NCBI GenBank assembly: GCA_001510575.1
Contig: LNGK01000004.1
Span: forward strand, 539,989-603,988
DNA: 64,000 bases
Source: Knoxdaviesia capensis
Taxonomy: Eukaryota > Ascomycota > Sordariomycetes > Microascales > Gondwanamycetaceae
Direction of reading: 5' to 3'
This document shows positions 1 to 12,036 of this stretch, in pieces. Each line of letters begins with the position of its first letter. Within the stretch, counting starts at the first letter, position 1. Position numbers and translations under genes: made by a program. Under the pieces are notes generated by a model. That model saw only the letters and a program-made list of their open reading frames with translations. It searched no databases and was not told the origin of the DNA.

Positions 1-30
1 GAAACGAAAATAGTAAGGTATAAAGCTACG

Positions 31-345
31 AGCGCCGGGCTTATAACCTATTAGAAATATAGGAAAGGCGGTTAGAATTAGAAGCGTAACTTTATAGTTA
101 ATACTATTTATAAAGGTAGGGGGTAAAAAATAAGATAAGTAGTTAATAGCTATAAAATACTATACTAGAATAGATAGGGGGAAAGCTTCCTTCTTATCCC
201 CTATAGGATCTAGGCTTCCTCCCGTCTAGATCCCTAATACCTTCTAAGGCTTCCCTTCCTATACTAGGCTCTTTATAAATCCATATTACATCTATCATTA
301 TTCCCTAGGCTATTTATCGTAGCCTTATTCTTTATTATAAACTTC
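31..345 (-). mobile_element. Copia-like LTR end with primer-binding site, remnant
   Basis: Read on the minus strand, positions 31-53 give a stretch resembling the half-tRNA(iMet) primer-binding site used by fungal Copia elements (core TAGGTTATAAGCCCGG). The same TTTCTAATAGGTTATAAGCC context occurs on the plus strand at 4288-4308, just inside the Copia LTR described below. The following sequence up to about 345 contains GGCTTCC/CCTAGG-rich text like that LTR but is not the same LTR, so a related family is likely. The internal part of the element would lie left of the window. The right border is set where the Gypsy-like sequence begins and is approximate. Confidence 0.45.
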
Positions 346-2036
346 CGGCTATATAAAGGATAATATAATATCAATTAATCTAATATTTAATATATATTTC
401 TTAGAATCTAATAATTAACTTTATATATTTCTTTAGAGCTTTTATAAGAAGTATCTAATTAGATACTATTTCCTAGTATCTTATTCTTATAATAATATAC
501 CTAATAGTACTTTTTTATAAGGCGTCTATTTCTAACCTTATAAATACTTTTATATCTTAACTCTATAGACTTAAAGTTAGTAAGAATATTTTTTTAATAT
601 TTTTAATATTAATTTCTAATAATAATTTACTTTTCGTATTAATTATTATACCTTATTTACTATTATTAATATTAGTTAATCTACGATAGTTCTAAGTCTA
701 TTATTTTTTATTTTATTTTTTTTTAATTATAAATCTTAAGTATTTTACTTTTTCTTTAAAGAATTCATAAAAAAAAACGGCTTTATATATAACTTAAAAG
801 CTTATATTATAGCCTCTCTATAATTAGTCTTAAATACTTCTTATAATCTTCTTTATTCTTTAAGAATATTAGAATATTATTTAAGTATATAATATAAAAG
901 ATATATATATAGTTAACTAAAGTTTAGTAAATATAGTTCTAGAATTTAAAGAGATTTAATAAGTTTAAAAGATATAACTAGGAATATAAAGTATCTATAT
1001 TTAATATTAAACGTTATCTTTTTCTTATCTCTTAAATTAATCTAGATTTAGTAATATACTTCTCTTCGATCTAACTTATATAATACTTTATATTAATTAA
1101 GTTATTTACTAACTTCTTATAATTAGTAGGAGCGTAATATTATTTATAAAGATTATCTTATTTTAAGCCTTTATAAGTAATAAAAATATAGATAAACTTA
1201 TCTTTCTTTAGAATAAATATAATAAGTATATTAATAAGGCTTTTTAAGAATCTTATTTATTATTCTAAAGGTTTTTATTTATGTACTCTCTAAGTATAAC
1301 TACTTATTTTATATTAATTATATATATACTACTACTTAGTAGTTATTTTCTTTTTATTAGGTTAATAAGATATTTAGCGTCTTTAAGAAAAGGATATACT
1401 TTTATACTTTCTAAATTAAAGATATTATAGAAATCTTTTAGCTATTTGAGAAATTAGAACTTAATTAATTCTAAGTCTTTTCGTTTTTTTCTTTTATTTA
1501 ATTAAATAAATGCTATATATTAGATATTATTCCAAAGTTCTTTACTTATTTCCTCATTAATTAGCTTTTTTATATCTAACTTTTAACTTTTATTTTTAAA
1601 CTATAACTTATTTACTTCTAAGTTTATAATAGCTTATATTGATAATAATATATTTTTTAATATAAAAATCTTAGGTTCTCCTATAGGTCTTTTGAATATA
1701 GTATATCTAGTTAGGATTTTTCCTCTTATATTAGTAATAGATTTTATTTTCATACCTATTTCATATATATAAGCTATTCTAAGTTTTTCTTATTTAAAAG
1801 TTCTTAACTAAATCTAATAAGAAACTTAATGGTATCGATAATTTCTCTAAGTAGTTATCGAATTACGTAAGATCTATACTAGAAATAATACTAAAGTATC
1901 TTATTATAAAGTCTCTTAATCTCTTATTATCTACGTACCTAAGCTTAAATAACTTAAGGTTTATATTCTCCGAGTTTATTCTTAGATAATAGGTATATTC
2001 TCGTAATATATTCAGAATTAGATATTATAGTTAGAC
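345..2036 (-). mobile_element. Gypsy-type retrotransposon, pol fragment, RIP-mutated
   Basis: The reverse complement of this stretch matches the plus-strand Gypsy element at about 14.9-16.3 kb over many short blocks. Positions 415-510 pair with about 16160-16260, 590-870 with about 15730-15950, and 1471-1640 with about 14960-15125. It covers the reverse-transcriptase part of pol. It is saturated with stops and nearly free of CA and TG dinucleotides. It probably continues at 7832-8816, because the Copia element at 2042-7826 lies exactly between the two pieces and is flanked by a 5-bp duplication. Confidence 0.7.
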
Positions 2037-2041
2037 CGATA

Positions 2042-4278
2042 TTATAGATATTAGGCTTCGATAGGAAGCCTATTAGTTAAGGGGAAGGCTCTAGGAAGCC
2101 TAGAAAGGCCTAGAGTATATTTAGGGAAGCCTATAGACTAGATAAAAAGCCTAGAGGGTATTTAGGAGCCTAGCGGGAGAAGCCTAGCGGCCCTAGGGGA
2201 TAAAATAGAGGTTCTCCCCCGCTCATTCTCACTATATTTCTAAGATAATCTATTAATATTTTTCCTACTAACTTACTACTTACCTTTTTAATACCCGTGC
2301 TACGCACCTACTAAAGTGGGTGCTCTATACTAAAATAAACTAATTACTAAAATAAACTACTTTTCTTATATTTAACTTTAAAACTTCTTCCTCTTCCTCC
2401 CTCTCTATTCTATACTTTATTTTCCTACTTTTTATATTATTTAATTCCTTATCTAAATAACTTCCTAACGAGCTATTATTATATAAGAGGCTATCTAGTA
2501 TATGCTAGATAACCTAGATAACTCTCTTCGTTCCGTTACTAAGCGCTTCGACCTCCTATACCCTACCTTTATACGCTATTATAATAAGTATATTATTAAT
2601 AAGCTAAAGTAGAAGCGAGTAGCTTTAAATATAAAGCTTACTATTATTAAGGAGGCTACTATTTATAGATATATTAACTAGCTAGAGTAAGTTAATCTAG
2701 CTATCCGTTAAAGCTTTATAGCCGAGGCCGTAAATAATATACTTACTACTCGCTTTTATCTATATGAGTTTTAGCTTATTAAAGAGAACTAAGTAGCTCG
2801 CTTTATTAAGAGATATAGATATCTAGTTATATAGTAAGCTTTCTTAGATACTAACTAGTAAGTTAGTAAAGACCTTCCTTATATTAAAGAGTATTTCTAT
2901 CGCTTATAAGATATTATCTAGACTTATAGAATCGCGTTATCGGATATATAGAATATAGACGAGACCGGTTTTTAGATCGGAGTTAATAAAAGCTAGCTTA
3001 TTATTACTAAGAGAAAGCGAGCTTAATATCTAGCTATACTAGCTAATAGAGAGTTAGCTACTATTATTAAGGCGATATTAGTAAGTAGCTACTATATCTT
3101 AGTATTCTTAATCCTCTCTAGTAAGTAGTATATAACTCGTTAATATAAGCTTACTTCGCTAGATAAAGATATAGCTATATTAATATCTAAGTCTAGCTAT
3201 ACTAATAACGAGCTTAGCTTCTAATAAATCTAGTATTTCTAGAAGTATATAACTAAGATAAAGTAGCTACTAATTCTTAATAAATATAAAAGCTACTATA
3301 CTCGTTAATTTATTAAATATTATTATAACTATAATATTATTCTATTTAGCTTACCTCCCTATCTTATATATCTTCTATAGCTACTTAATATAGTAGTCTT
3401 CTAGCTATTAAAGTATTATTACGTAAAGGCTCTAGATATCTTAACCCGTAATAGTATTACTAATATTAATAAGCTTAACTTCCTTAGACTTATTAAAGGA
3501 GTAAGGAAGGAGGCTATAAAGTCGATTACTATTATCTCTACCTTTAAGAAGACTAGTATCGTACCGTTCTAACTATCTATTATCCTTAAAAAGCTATAAA
3601 AACGACTTCTATAAGAACTACTTATACTAAGCCGCTATATTATAATATACCCCCTCTCTTCTTCCTTATTTAATACGCTATAGATATATTAGTAACTAGA
3701 TAAAGCTATAATTTATATTAATAACTTACTATATAATAGCGATATCTTAAATAAGCTACTAAGCCTAATTAGATAGTTTATTAAGGGCTCTCTAACTAAT
3801 TTAGCTAAACTAGTTTAGATAAAATAAGATCTTAATAAGGCGAGGCGTTCTAAGTAAATACGTCGCTTAGCTCGTTCTAGAGCTAATACTCGGCTATAGT
3901 TAAGTAATACGCTTACTATCGAAGACGTATAGGAGCTTATTATATAGCGGAAGGAGGATAAGGAGGTATAGGTAATATAGGTAGTTAAGGTAGCTAAGGA
4001 ACGACTACGTAGATGTTTTAAGCGTATTATCGCCGAAGCGGCACTTAGAGCGCGGAAATAGTATACTATAAGTAAACTCGATCTACTACTTATCTACGAG
4101 ATAGGAAAGAAACTAAGATAGTTAAAAAGATAGGTAGTTATAATTAAAAGAAAAGCTATAGTTAAAAATAAGAAAAGTAGTTTATTTTAGTAATTAGTTT
4201 ATTTTAGTATAGAGCACCTACTTTAGTAGGTGCGTGGTACGGGTAGTAGATATACCTAAGCTATTATTCTACTAACTA
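2042..4278 (+). repeat. Left LTR of the Copia-like element, interrupted
   Basis: The left LTR runs 2042-2293 and resumes at 4246 after the pogo-like insertion, ending near 4278. It matches the right LTR (7545-7826) almost base for base, including the GGAAGCCTAGAAAGGCCTAG and CTAGCGGCCCTAGGGGATAA segments. The LTR ends are assigned from the CGATA flanks; the expected TG..CA ends have been altered by C-to-T change, so borders may be off by a few bases. Confidence 0.7.
2294..4243 (+). mobile_element. pogo/Fot1-like DNA transposon, copy A (full length, RIP-mutated)
   Basis: The 1950-bp element starts CCCGTGCTACGCACC and ends with the inverted counterpart GGTGCGTGGTACGGG. Terminal inverted repeats extend about 70 bp and the element is flanked by TA on both sides. 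On the plus strand, positions 2958-2972 read Asp-Glu-Thr-Gly-Phe followed by stop-Ile-Gly-Val, the DETGFQIGV-type block of fungal pogo/Fot1 DDE transposases, and downstream text keeps the NRELATI-like block. Many in-frame stops make it dead. The empty form of its target is preserved at 7792-7793 in the other LTR of the host Copia element. Confidence 0.85.
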
Positions 4279-7200
4279 GTATACTTAATTTCTAATAGGT
4301 TATAAGCCTAGAGCTTATAACTTTACCTTCTACTATTCCTTTTTAAACCCCCCCCTACTTACTTATTAATCCTACGGAAACCGTAAAACTTCTATAACTC
4401 TCCCCCTTACTCTTTTCGATCCCTTTTAAAGCTAAGAAATCTCCCGTAGCGATTCTATTTAGATACTATTAAAGCTATAAAACTTTTATAGTTACTTAAT
4501 ACCCCCTTATTATAGACCCTACAAAGTTATAAAACTTCTATTATACCTTCTCAATTTTTTATATTCTTAATTAAACGATTCAAGGAATAGACTAACCCCC
4601 CCGTCTTAATTTAGCTATACTCCCTATATAACTAATATAATATTATAGAATACATAATATTTTTATTTAAGTCCTCTATATCGAAGTAAAATACAATAAT
4701 AAAGAGCTAAAGCTTAAGATATATTAAATAGATAAGATAACGTAAGGCTAAATAATAGAAATAATACGATACTAGATAATATATTAAGATACTATAAGCC
4801 TTAATTTAACAAGTAGTATCTAAAAATAAATATATAGATATCTATAAGAAAGAAGTTAAGGTTTTAGTTAATACTAATAAAGCTATCTCAAATCTAAAAA
4901 AAGACCCCTATATATATCTTAGATACCTATAATATATATTACTTTCTTATCCCTTAGGAATAAATTATAGAAATAATAATTAAGGCTACTAGGAACTTAA
5001 AGGAAATAAAAGAAATAAATTCCTACTTAAGAAGCTTAATTAAGGGCCTAAAATAATAGAGACTTTTAATTAATAAATTAATAAAGATTTAAGAAAAAGT
5101 TATATAAATAATTAAGGGTAATAAAAGTTAAGGATAATTTAAATCCTCTTTTAGATAATAAGAGTATAAGTTAGATATTAAAGATAATAAAGACTTTAAG
5201 AAAGATAGGAACAATAGATATTTAATTATAAAAGTTAAGATAAAAGAACTTAAGAATTACGTTATCTTTATTAATAAGACCTCAAAGCTAACTAGTACTT
5301 TAGAATAGTTATAGTAATCTAAAGAGTTTAAAACTACTTTAAACGCGTTAGGTATTACCTTTAAATAGCTTTAAGAGCTTTAACTACTAGTAAACGCGTA
5401 TATAGTACGTATAATAAAAGAAATAGTTTCCCTTAAGATTTCCTTTATATTTAAAGATAAAGTAAATACTTATATTTTACTTAAAGCCTTAAAATAGAAT
5501 CTTTAAGTTACTAGAGAGCTAAAAATGAAGAATATTATAAGGATATTATATCTTTAAATAAAACTAAGAGAAGGAGCGTATTAGATCCTAAATCGTTTTA
5601 TCTAAAATATATAAAGTAAGACTAGAAGGGCTTATAACCTTAATTATCTTTATCATAATAGTTATATACTATTATATTACCGCCTACTATCCTAAGCTGA
5701 ATAGAGAGAGACCTCTACTCTATCTTAAAGAGTTTTAATAAAGATACTAACGATAAGGCTACTATTATTATAGTTATATCTAAGTATATAGCTAAGAATT
5801 CAAATCGTACCGTACGTCTATAGTAATTTAGATACCTTTTTTAATTATTAATTAAAAGAAAGATAAAAGTATAAGAAAAACTAATACCTATACCCCCTAC
5901 CCCCCTAAGCCTACTACTAATAATACCTTAATTAAGAAGAAAAGAAACTATATTACTTAAGATATGTAATTTTAAGAACGTATCTATAAGCTTTTATATA
6001 GAAAGTTCGTTCGATCTTACTTTCTAAAAGCGTTACGTTAGTTAAAAGCTAACGCTATTACTAATAGTAATATCCCTAGCAATCTAGTATATTAAAACTA
6101 TTTAGAGTATTAAAGCTAATAGCTATATTAGAACTATTTAATATATAGGATTTATTAGATAATAAAGAAGTTACGATTACGAATCCTTTAATTATAGCCT
6201 ATAGCTTTTTAAGATTAAATGTACTCAAAGACCTTAATAAACTAGCTAGTAATTAACTATTAAGAAATGCTTTTATAGTTATATATAATTTAATTTACTA
6301 ACGTAATATTAATAAAGTATTAAAGCGGGACCTTTAATAAGATTAGAAAGCTATGGGTATATAGATAAAAGCTATTAAAATTAAATTTTAGAAATTAAGA
6401 AGCGCTTAATAGTATTATATTTTATTAAAACTATTATATAAATTAATATAATTAAGAAGATAGTAGTAGATTCGTTTCTAAGAAGTACTTATAATATTCG
6501 GATTTAAGCCTTTATAAGTATATAATATAATTTATTATAACCCCTTAACGAAAATAGTTATCTCTTCTTATATTAATAACTTATTAATCCTCTCTTTTAA
6601 TAAAGTAATAACTAGTTAATTTAAGAAAAACCTAATAAGTATCTTAGTTTCTAAATACTAAGGAAAGCCTAAAGAGCTTTTAAGAATAGCTATTAAGATT
6701 AAGATTAATAGTATCTTAATTAATTAGGATATGTATTAGACATATAAAAAGAATTGTAGATTTTAAATTACTAAACTATAACTACGCTAATAGAGCTAGT
6801 TATATTTTTACCCCTTAGAAATAAAGATATAGAACTTATTAATTAATTCTTATACTTTTAGATAATAAAGAAGCTCTTATACCCTATAGCAAAGACCTAG
6901 CCTAATATAACCCACGTTATATACTAGTATATACGCTTTTCTTATAATCTATAAATTATATATACTAAGGGCTTAAAGTATATGTATATACTACGGTACC
7001 TTACTAGATATACTTAGAAAGAAATTACTTATAAAAGGAATCTTATAATAAAGGATTAGATATCAAACGCCGGTGCTAATACCTTATATAGAAATACTAA
7101 AGATACAAAATACTACTAGATACGTTATTATACTTAATAATAACCTTATTAGCTAATATAGTAAGTAATAGACGTAAAATATTAATTCTTCTATTAAAGT

Positions 7201-7544
7201 CAAGATCTACGCGTTATAAGAGATTATATATATTACTTAATATAGCTTTAATATTTATTAACTAAATTTAACTTTTATATTAGAAATATTATCCTTTAAG
7301 AAGATAATATTATTACTATTACTATTATTATAAAATCTATATACTAACTAAACCTAAAATATTTTAATACGCCCTTATACTCTATAATTAATTAAACATA
7401 GGAACTTAATATTAAAGTATAATACGTACCTAAACCTAAATAACTAGTGGATATACTAACTAAGCTATTAGAAAGAATATTATTTAAAAGTACGTAAGGC
7501 TTCTAGTATATAACGATTTAACTAAGAAAAGGTACTAAGAATTA

Positions 7545-7826
7545 GATATTAAGCTTCGATAAGAAGCTTATTAGCTAAGGAGAAGGCTTTAGGAAGCCTA
7601 GAAAGGCCTAGAGTATATTTAGGGAATCCTATAGACTAGATAAAAAGTCTAGAGGGTATTTAAGAGCCTAGCGGGAGAAGCCTAGCGGCCCTAGGGGATA
7701 AAATAGAGGTTCTCTCCCCCGCTTATTCTAGCTATATTTCCTAGATAATCTATTAATACTTTTCTTCCTAACTTACTACCTACCTTTTTAATAGTAGATA
7801 TACTAAAGCTATTATTCTACTAATTA
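7545..7826 (+). repeat. Right LTR of the Copia-like element
   Basis: This is the uninterrupted partner of the left LTR. It contains the unoccupied target TTTTTAATAGTAGATATA, in which the TA at 7792-7793 corresponds to the TA pair flanking copy A. It is followed by CGATA, matching the bases before the left LTR. Confidence 0.75.
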
Positions 7827-7831
7827 CGATA

Positions 7832-8816
7832 CCTAGTATCTAATATAATATATATTACTAACGCCTCTATATTAATTTCTTTATTTATATAGCTAAACTT
7901 TAAATAGCTATATTACTAAATAACTATATTATTCTTAACAATTAAGAAGATCTAATTTAAGCGTTTTTCGTCTAAGATATTCAAGTAATACCTAAGTTTA
8001 CGTTAAATAGTTCTTTTTATTAATATATTAGGTTTAAGATTTTATCTTAATCTTTTTAGCTTTATTAAGAGGGTTTCTACGATCTCTTATAGTTACTTTA
8101 GCTAAAGCTTTAAATTAAGCTTCTATTCTTTTCTAAATTATTATAAAAGTTTATAGAGTATTTTCCTATTAAATATTATCAAAATACTTTATTGCTTTTA
8201 GAATAACTTCTTTCGCTATAGTAGTTTTCTTAAACTCTCTCTATCTATCCTTAGTTATATCCTAACTAACTTCAATCGTATCAGTCTCTATTAGGGACTC
8301 TTTATTTATAAAGGGGTAAGTATTAGGGCGGCTTAAGTTAGTATATTAAGGGATTTATTAAGTACTTAAGGCTAGAGTTAGGGTTAAAGAATAACTAAGT
8401 ATTCTTAATTAAATCTAATACGTCTTAGAAGAAAGAAGGAAGTTAATTATAAAACCTATATTATAGTTTTTTTTATTGAAGGAGGTATACTATAAGGTCG
8501 GAGATCTTCCTTAGTCTCTTCTAAGCTCTATTAACTTCTAGGAAATTTCTTAATCTTATCTTCCTAGCCCCCCCTTCTTTATCTCCTCCTTATATCGGAC
8601 ACTATCTAGAGGGCTAACTCTATTCTTATAGAGTTTAATTATACGTATAGCTAACTAGGATCTAGGATACTCCTTAGTTATTATTATAATCCCTTCCTAG
8701 AGCTTTAGGGTTTAACCTATCTCCTAGGTATCTTAAGTTCAAGTTTTTTCTTCGTATTACTTAGGGTCTTAACCCTTACTCCATACTTTTACTTATACTA
8801 CTAGGTATAGTATTAT
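7832..8816 (-). mobile_element. Gypsy-type element 5' part with LTR, minus strand
   Basis: The reverse complement matches the beginning of the plus-strand Gypsy element at 12-14 kb. The LTR lies at about 8464-8816 (the text ACTTTTACTTATACTACTAG near 8785 pairs with the LTR start, and CTATAATATAGG with its end). Next comes the same leader seen at 13660-13800. Together with 345-2036 it forms one element split by the Copia insertion. There are no open frames. Confidence 0.7.
8464..8816 (-). repeat. Gypsy LTR, minus-strand copy
   Basis: It is the reverse complement of the LTRs at 12037-13627, 19101-21477 and 21659-22066, recognised from shared blocks such as the one reading CTTAGGGTCTTAACCC here. 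It is less complete than the solo LTR at 21.66 kb. Borders are approximate. Confidence 0.65.
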
Positions 8817-10870
8817 GAAAACTATTAATAGAACTAAGTATATAAATAATAATTTAAAAATATATATAAAAAGGATAGAATAATATATTAAACGAATCCT
8901 CCTTACACCTTAGAACTAAATAGATTAGTTGAGATAATAAATAGAACTCTATTTAATAAAATTCGAGTTCTACTAATAACCTCTAAAGTACTAATAGAAT
9001 GTTAGGGAGATATAGCTTATTAAATTATATATATATATATATATATAATAGATTACCTTATAAGGCTTTATTTAATAAAATGCTATAAAAGATAAAAGTC
9101 GGAGAACTACTTAATATCTTAAATATTAAAGTATTTAGCTTAAAATACTATTATAAAAATAAACTATCTTATATTACTATATTAGAAGAGAGAGAGATAT
9201 ATAATGGGTATATTAATCAGACTCAATAACTATTAATATACTATATTAAATCTAATTAAAAATGAAATTATTATATCTAGAGACGTTAAGGTCCTAGATA
9301 GAGAATTTATAGATTTTAAATCTATAAATAGTAACTTCGACTTAGAATCTTATATAGATATAGAGCTAAGTAATACTAATACTAATAATGGTATTAGGAA
9401 TACTAGTAATACTAGTACTAATACTATTAGTACTAGTAGTAATAGTAGATAATTACTTTACTAATAATAATACTGTAATAAATAATAAAAATGATAAAAA
9501 TAATATATATAATTAATAAATTAGCGCTATTAGCTAATAACTCTAGTCCTAGTACTTATAACAAAGCTATTAGCTCCTCTAAAGCTAATGAATAGTATAA
9601 GGCTATAGATAAAGAAGTTAATAACTTAGAAAAATAGAATACCTATAAAGTTATTTAAGCGCGAAGATATCACTAATAATAATCATATTATAACTTAAGG
9701 TCGCTAGGTTTATAAAATAAAAACTAGTAATAATAGTAATAATATAATAAAACATAAAGTTACAAACATTATTCAATAAAGGCTTTAAATAAGAATATAG
9801 AAAAGACTATAAAGAGAGAGACCTTTTCTACTACTGATAGACCTAAAAACTATCGAATAATATTAATATTAATATAAATTCATAGTATATAAAATAAAAT
9901 AATATTATCCATACTCTTTCTTATATATAATAATATCGATACTAATATTTATATCGAACTTCTTACTAGTTTTTATAGCTATAATAAAGTAGGGAAACTT
10001 AATACGGCTATATATAGACTAAATCAAAGTCCTAGACTTTAGTACTAATATTTACGAAATATATTTTCGAGATATAATATGATACCTATATCTATATTTA
10101 TATCTAAACATAAGAAAATAATAATATTCTATTATATAGAAAATATAGTTATCTTTAGTCTAGATACTAACATGATAAAGAATCTAATAATTAACTTATC
10201 TAAAGATATTATAATTAATTACCTACGAGATAATTCTTCTTTTCCAGGAGTTAATTATACTATAAATAATTCTTATTTAGAATTAGACTAGTATAAATAT
10301 CTAGATAAGTTGTTTAATAAACTAGATATATATTAATATAAATAGGTATAGTACTATAAAATGAACTATTACGCTAATAGTTAATAACCTAAAGCTATCA
10401 GTTAATAGATACTGCTTCTTATAACGAAAAAGACTTATATATATAATAAGTTAGTTCTTTACTATATCTACGAACTAGAATTATAATTAATATAGCTTAT
10501 ACGGTTAATTAATTATCTAAATATATAAAAATCTAAATAAGTCCTATTTTATAGCTTTAAATAAGCTATATGGTTATTTATCAAGAACAAAAGATAAGAA
10601 GTTAATACATAATATTAAAGACTTTTAGAATAATAACTCTAATATTAATTATTTTAATATTATAGGTTATTTTAGCACTAACTAGGCTAGTAATATTAAT
10701 ACTAGAATTAGTACTACTAGCTATATCTTTACTAAAGCATTAGACCGGAATAAAATCTTATTACATAGAGATAGACTAGATATAAGATAAGAAAATCATA
10801 TATATATATATATATAAGCTAATATTAACATAATGAGGAGTTATAGGCCTTATACCCGAAATAATAATAA
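8817..10870 (+). mobile_element. Copia-like retrotransposon remnant (integrase to RNase H)
   Basis: Plus-strand frames with interruptions read like Copia pol. Around 8900-9010 a stretch resembles the integrase tail, with the Tyr-Thr-...-Asn-...-Glu...Asn-Arg-Thr-Leu pattern of the usual YTPQQNG..ER..R block. Around 9255-9320 follows text like the hinge before reverse transcriptase. At 10079-10291 a 70-codon frame resembles the reverse-transcriptase YVDD region. No LTRs could be assigned. It keeps more CA and TG dinucleotides than its neighbours, suggesting a different age or milder RIP. Confidence 0.6.
10079..10291 (+). pseudogene. Copia reverse-transcriptase fragment (70 codons)
   Basis: This short open frame is not a gene of its own. 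Its pattern Ile-Phe-Ile-Ser-Lys followed by a hydrophobic run, Tyr-Ile-Glu-Asn at the place of the catalytic Tyr-Val-Asp-Asp, then Phe-Ser-x-Asp and Met-Ile-Lys-Asn-Leu, follows the Copia reverse-transcriptase region around the YVDD box. Loss of both catalytic aspartates makes it inactive. It stays open only because few stops happened to arise here. Confidence 0.6.
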
Positions 10871-10924
10871 TAATAAATAATAAGTAATAATAAATAACTA
10901 AATTATATATTAATTAATTAATAT

Positions 10925-11950
10925 ATATTCTATAGGGGGGTATAAAGGTTATAAGGAATAGTAAAATAAATAATAAATATAACTAATATTTAGTAAGACG
11001 TTACTAAAGAAATATAGTATAATAATAAATATAAATTCCTTTACTAGTAAGTAATACTTACTAGGAACCCCGGCTTATATAGTATAAATACCTATAAATA
11101 CCTATATATACTTATTAATAATAAAGTAAATACGTTAGTATATAACTACTATATAGTATACTATTATATAACTAAGATATTATAGAAAATCTTCCCTCTT
11201 ATATCTAATAAAGTTATATTATTATCAATATTAATAACCTAATACTTCTATTAATCGTATTATTATCTAGTAAGTATTTATTAATCTAATTATTAGATAA
11301 TTACTACTTTATATTCTAAATACTATTATACTAATATATTCTATAGCCCCTATTATTCTATCTATTCTAACTGCTCTATAAATACTACTATAACCTATAT
11401 TATATTAATACTATTACTATTCTAATGTTATTCTAATATTTACTCTTCTTAGCTTATAACCTATTAAAGTAATATAGGTTATAGTAGTATTTATAGAGCA
11501 GTTAGAATAGATAGAATTCTTAGGGTTATAGAATATATTAGTATAATAGTATTTAGTATATAAAGTATTAATTATCTAATAGTTAGATTAATAAATACTT
11601 ACTAGATTGTAATAGGATTAATAGACGTATTAGGTTATTAATAGTTATAATAATATATCTTTATTAGATATAAGAGGGAAGATTTTATATAATATCTTAG
11701 TTATATAATACTATATTTTATAGTAGTTAGACGATAACGCATTTACTTTTATTATTAATAAGTATATATATATATTTATATTATATATAACGGTATTCTA
11801 AGTTAAGTAGTAGTTAGTAGTTTAAGAACCTATATTTATTATTATATTATATTTATTTAGTAACGTCTTACTTAGTATTCGTTATAGTTATTAATTCTAG
11901 CTATTTACTACTATTTATTTTATTATTCTATATAACCTTTATAATATAAT
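10925..11950. repeat. Large inverted repeat (two head-to-head copies of an unnamed repeat)
   Basis: The left arm (about 10935-11411) and right arm (about 11460-11945) are reverse complements, around a spacer of roughly 50 bases. For example, TATTCTAACTGCTCTATAAA near 11365 returns inverted as TTTATAGAGCAGTTAGAATA near 11490. Further partial copies of the same repeat lie at 11945-12036 and 21478-21658, on either side of the Gypsy element. I do not recognise the family; an LTR of another retroelement is possible. Confidence 0.7.
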
Positions 11951-12036
11951 ACGCTATTATATAACTAAGATATTATAAAAATTATTTCTTCTTATATCTA
12001 ATAATATATAAATATTATTATCAATTATTAAAAATA

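Larger units (their letters stand above)
2042..7826 (+). mobile_element. Copia-like LTR retrotransposon, RIP-mutated, carrying a nested DNA element
   Basis: Two near-identical LTRs of about 285 bp bound the element: 2042-2293 plus 4246-4278 on the left (split by a DNA transposon) and 7545-7826 on the right. The flanks CGATA (2037-2041) and CGATA (7827-7831) look like a 5-bp target duplication. A tRNA(iMet)-like primer-binding site follows the left LTR at about 4291-4308. Near 6568-6591 the text reads Tyr-Ile-Asn-Asn-Leu-Leu in one frame, which is the Copia reverse-transcriptase YVDD active site after G-to-A change. Without the nested element it is about 3.8 kb, short for Copia (about 5 kb), so internal loss is likely. 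No open frame survives. Confidence 0.75.
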
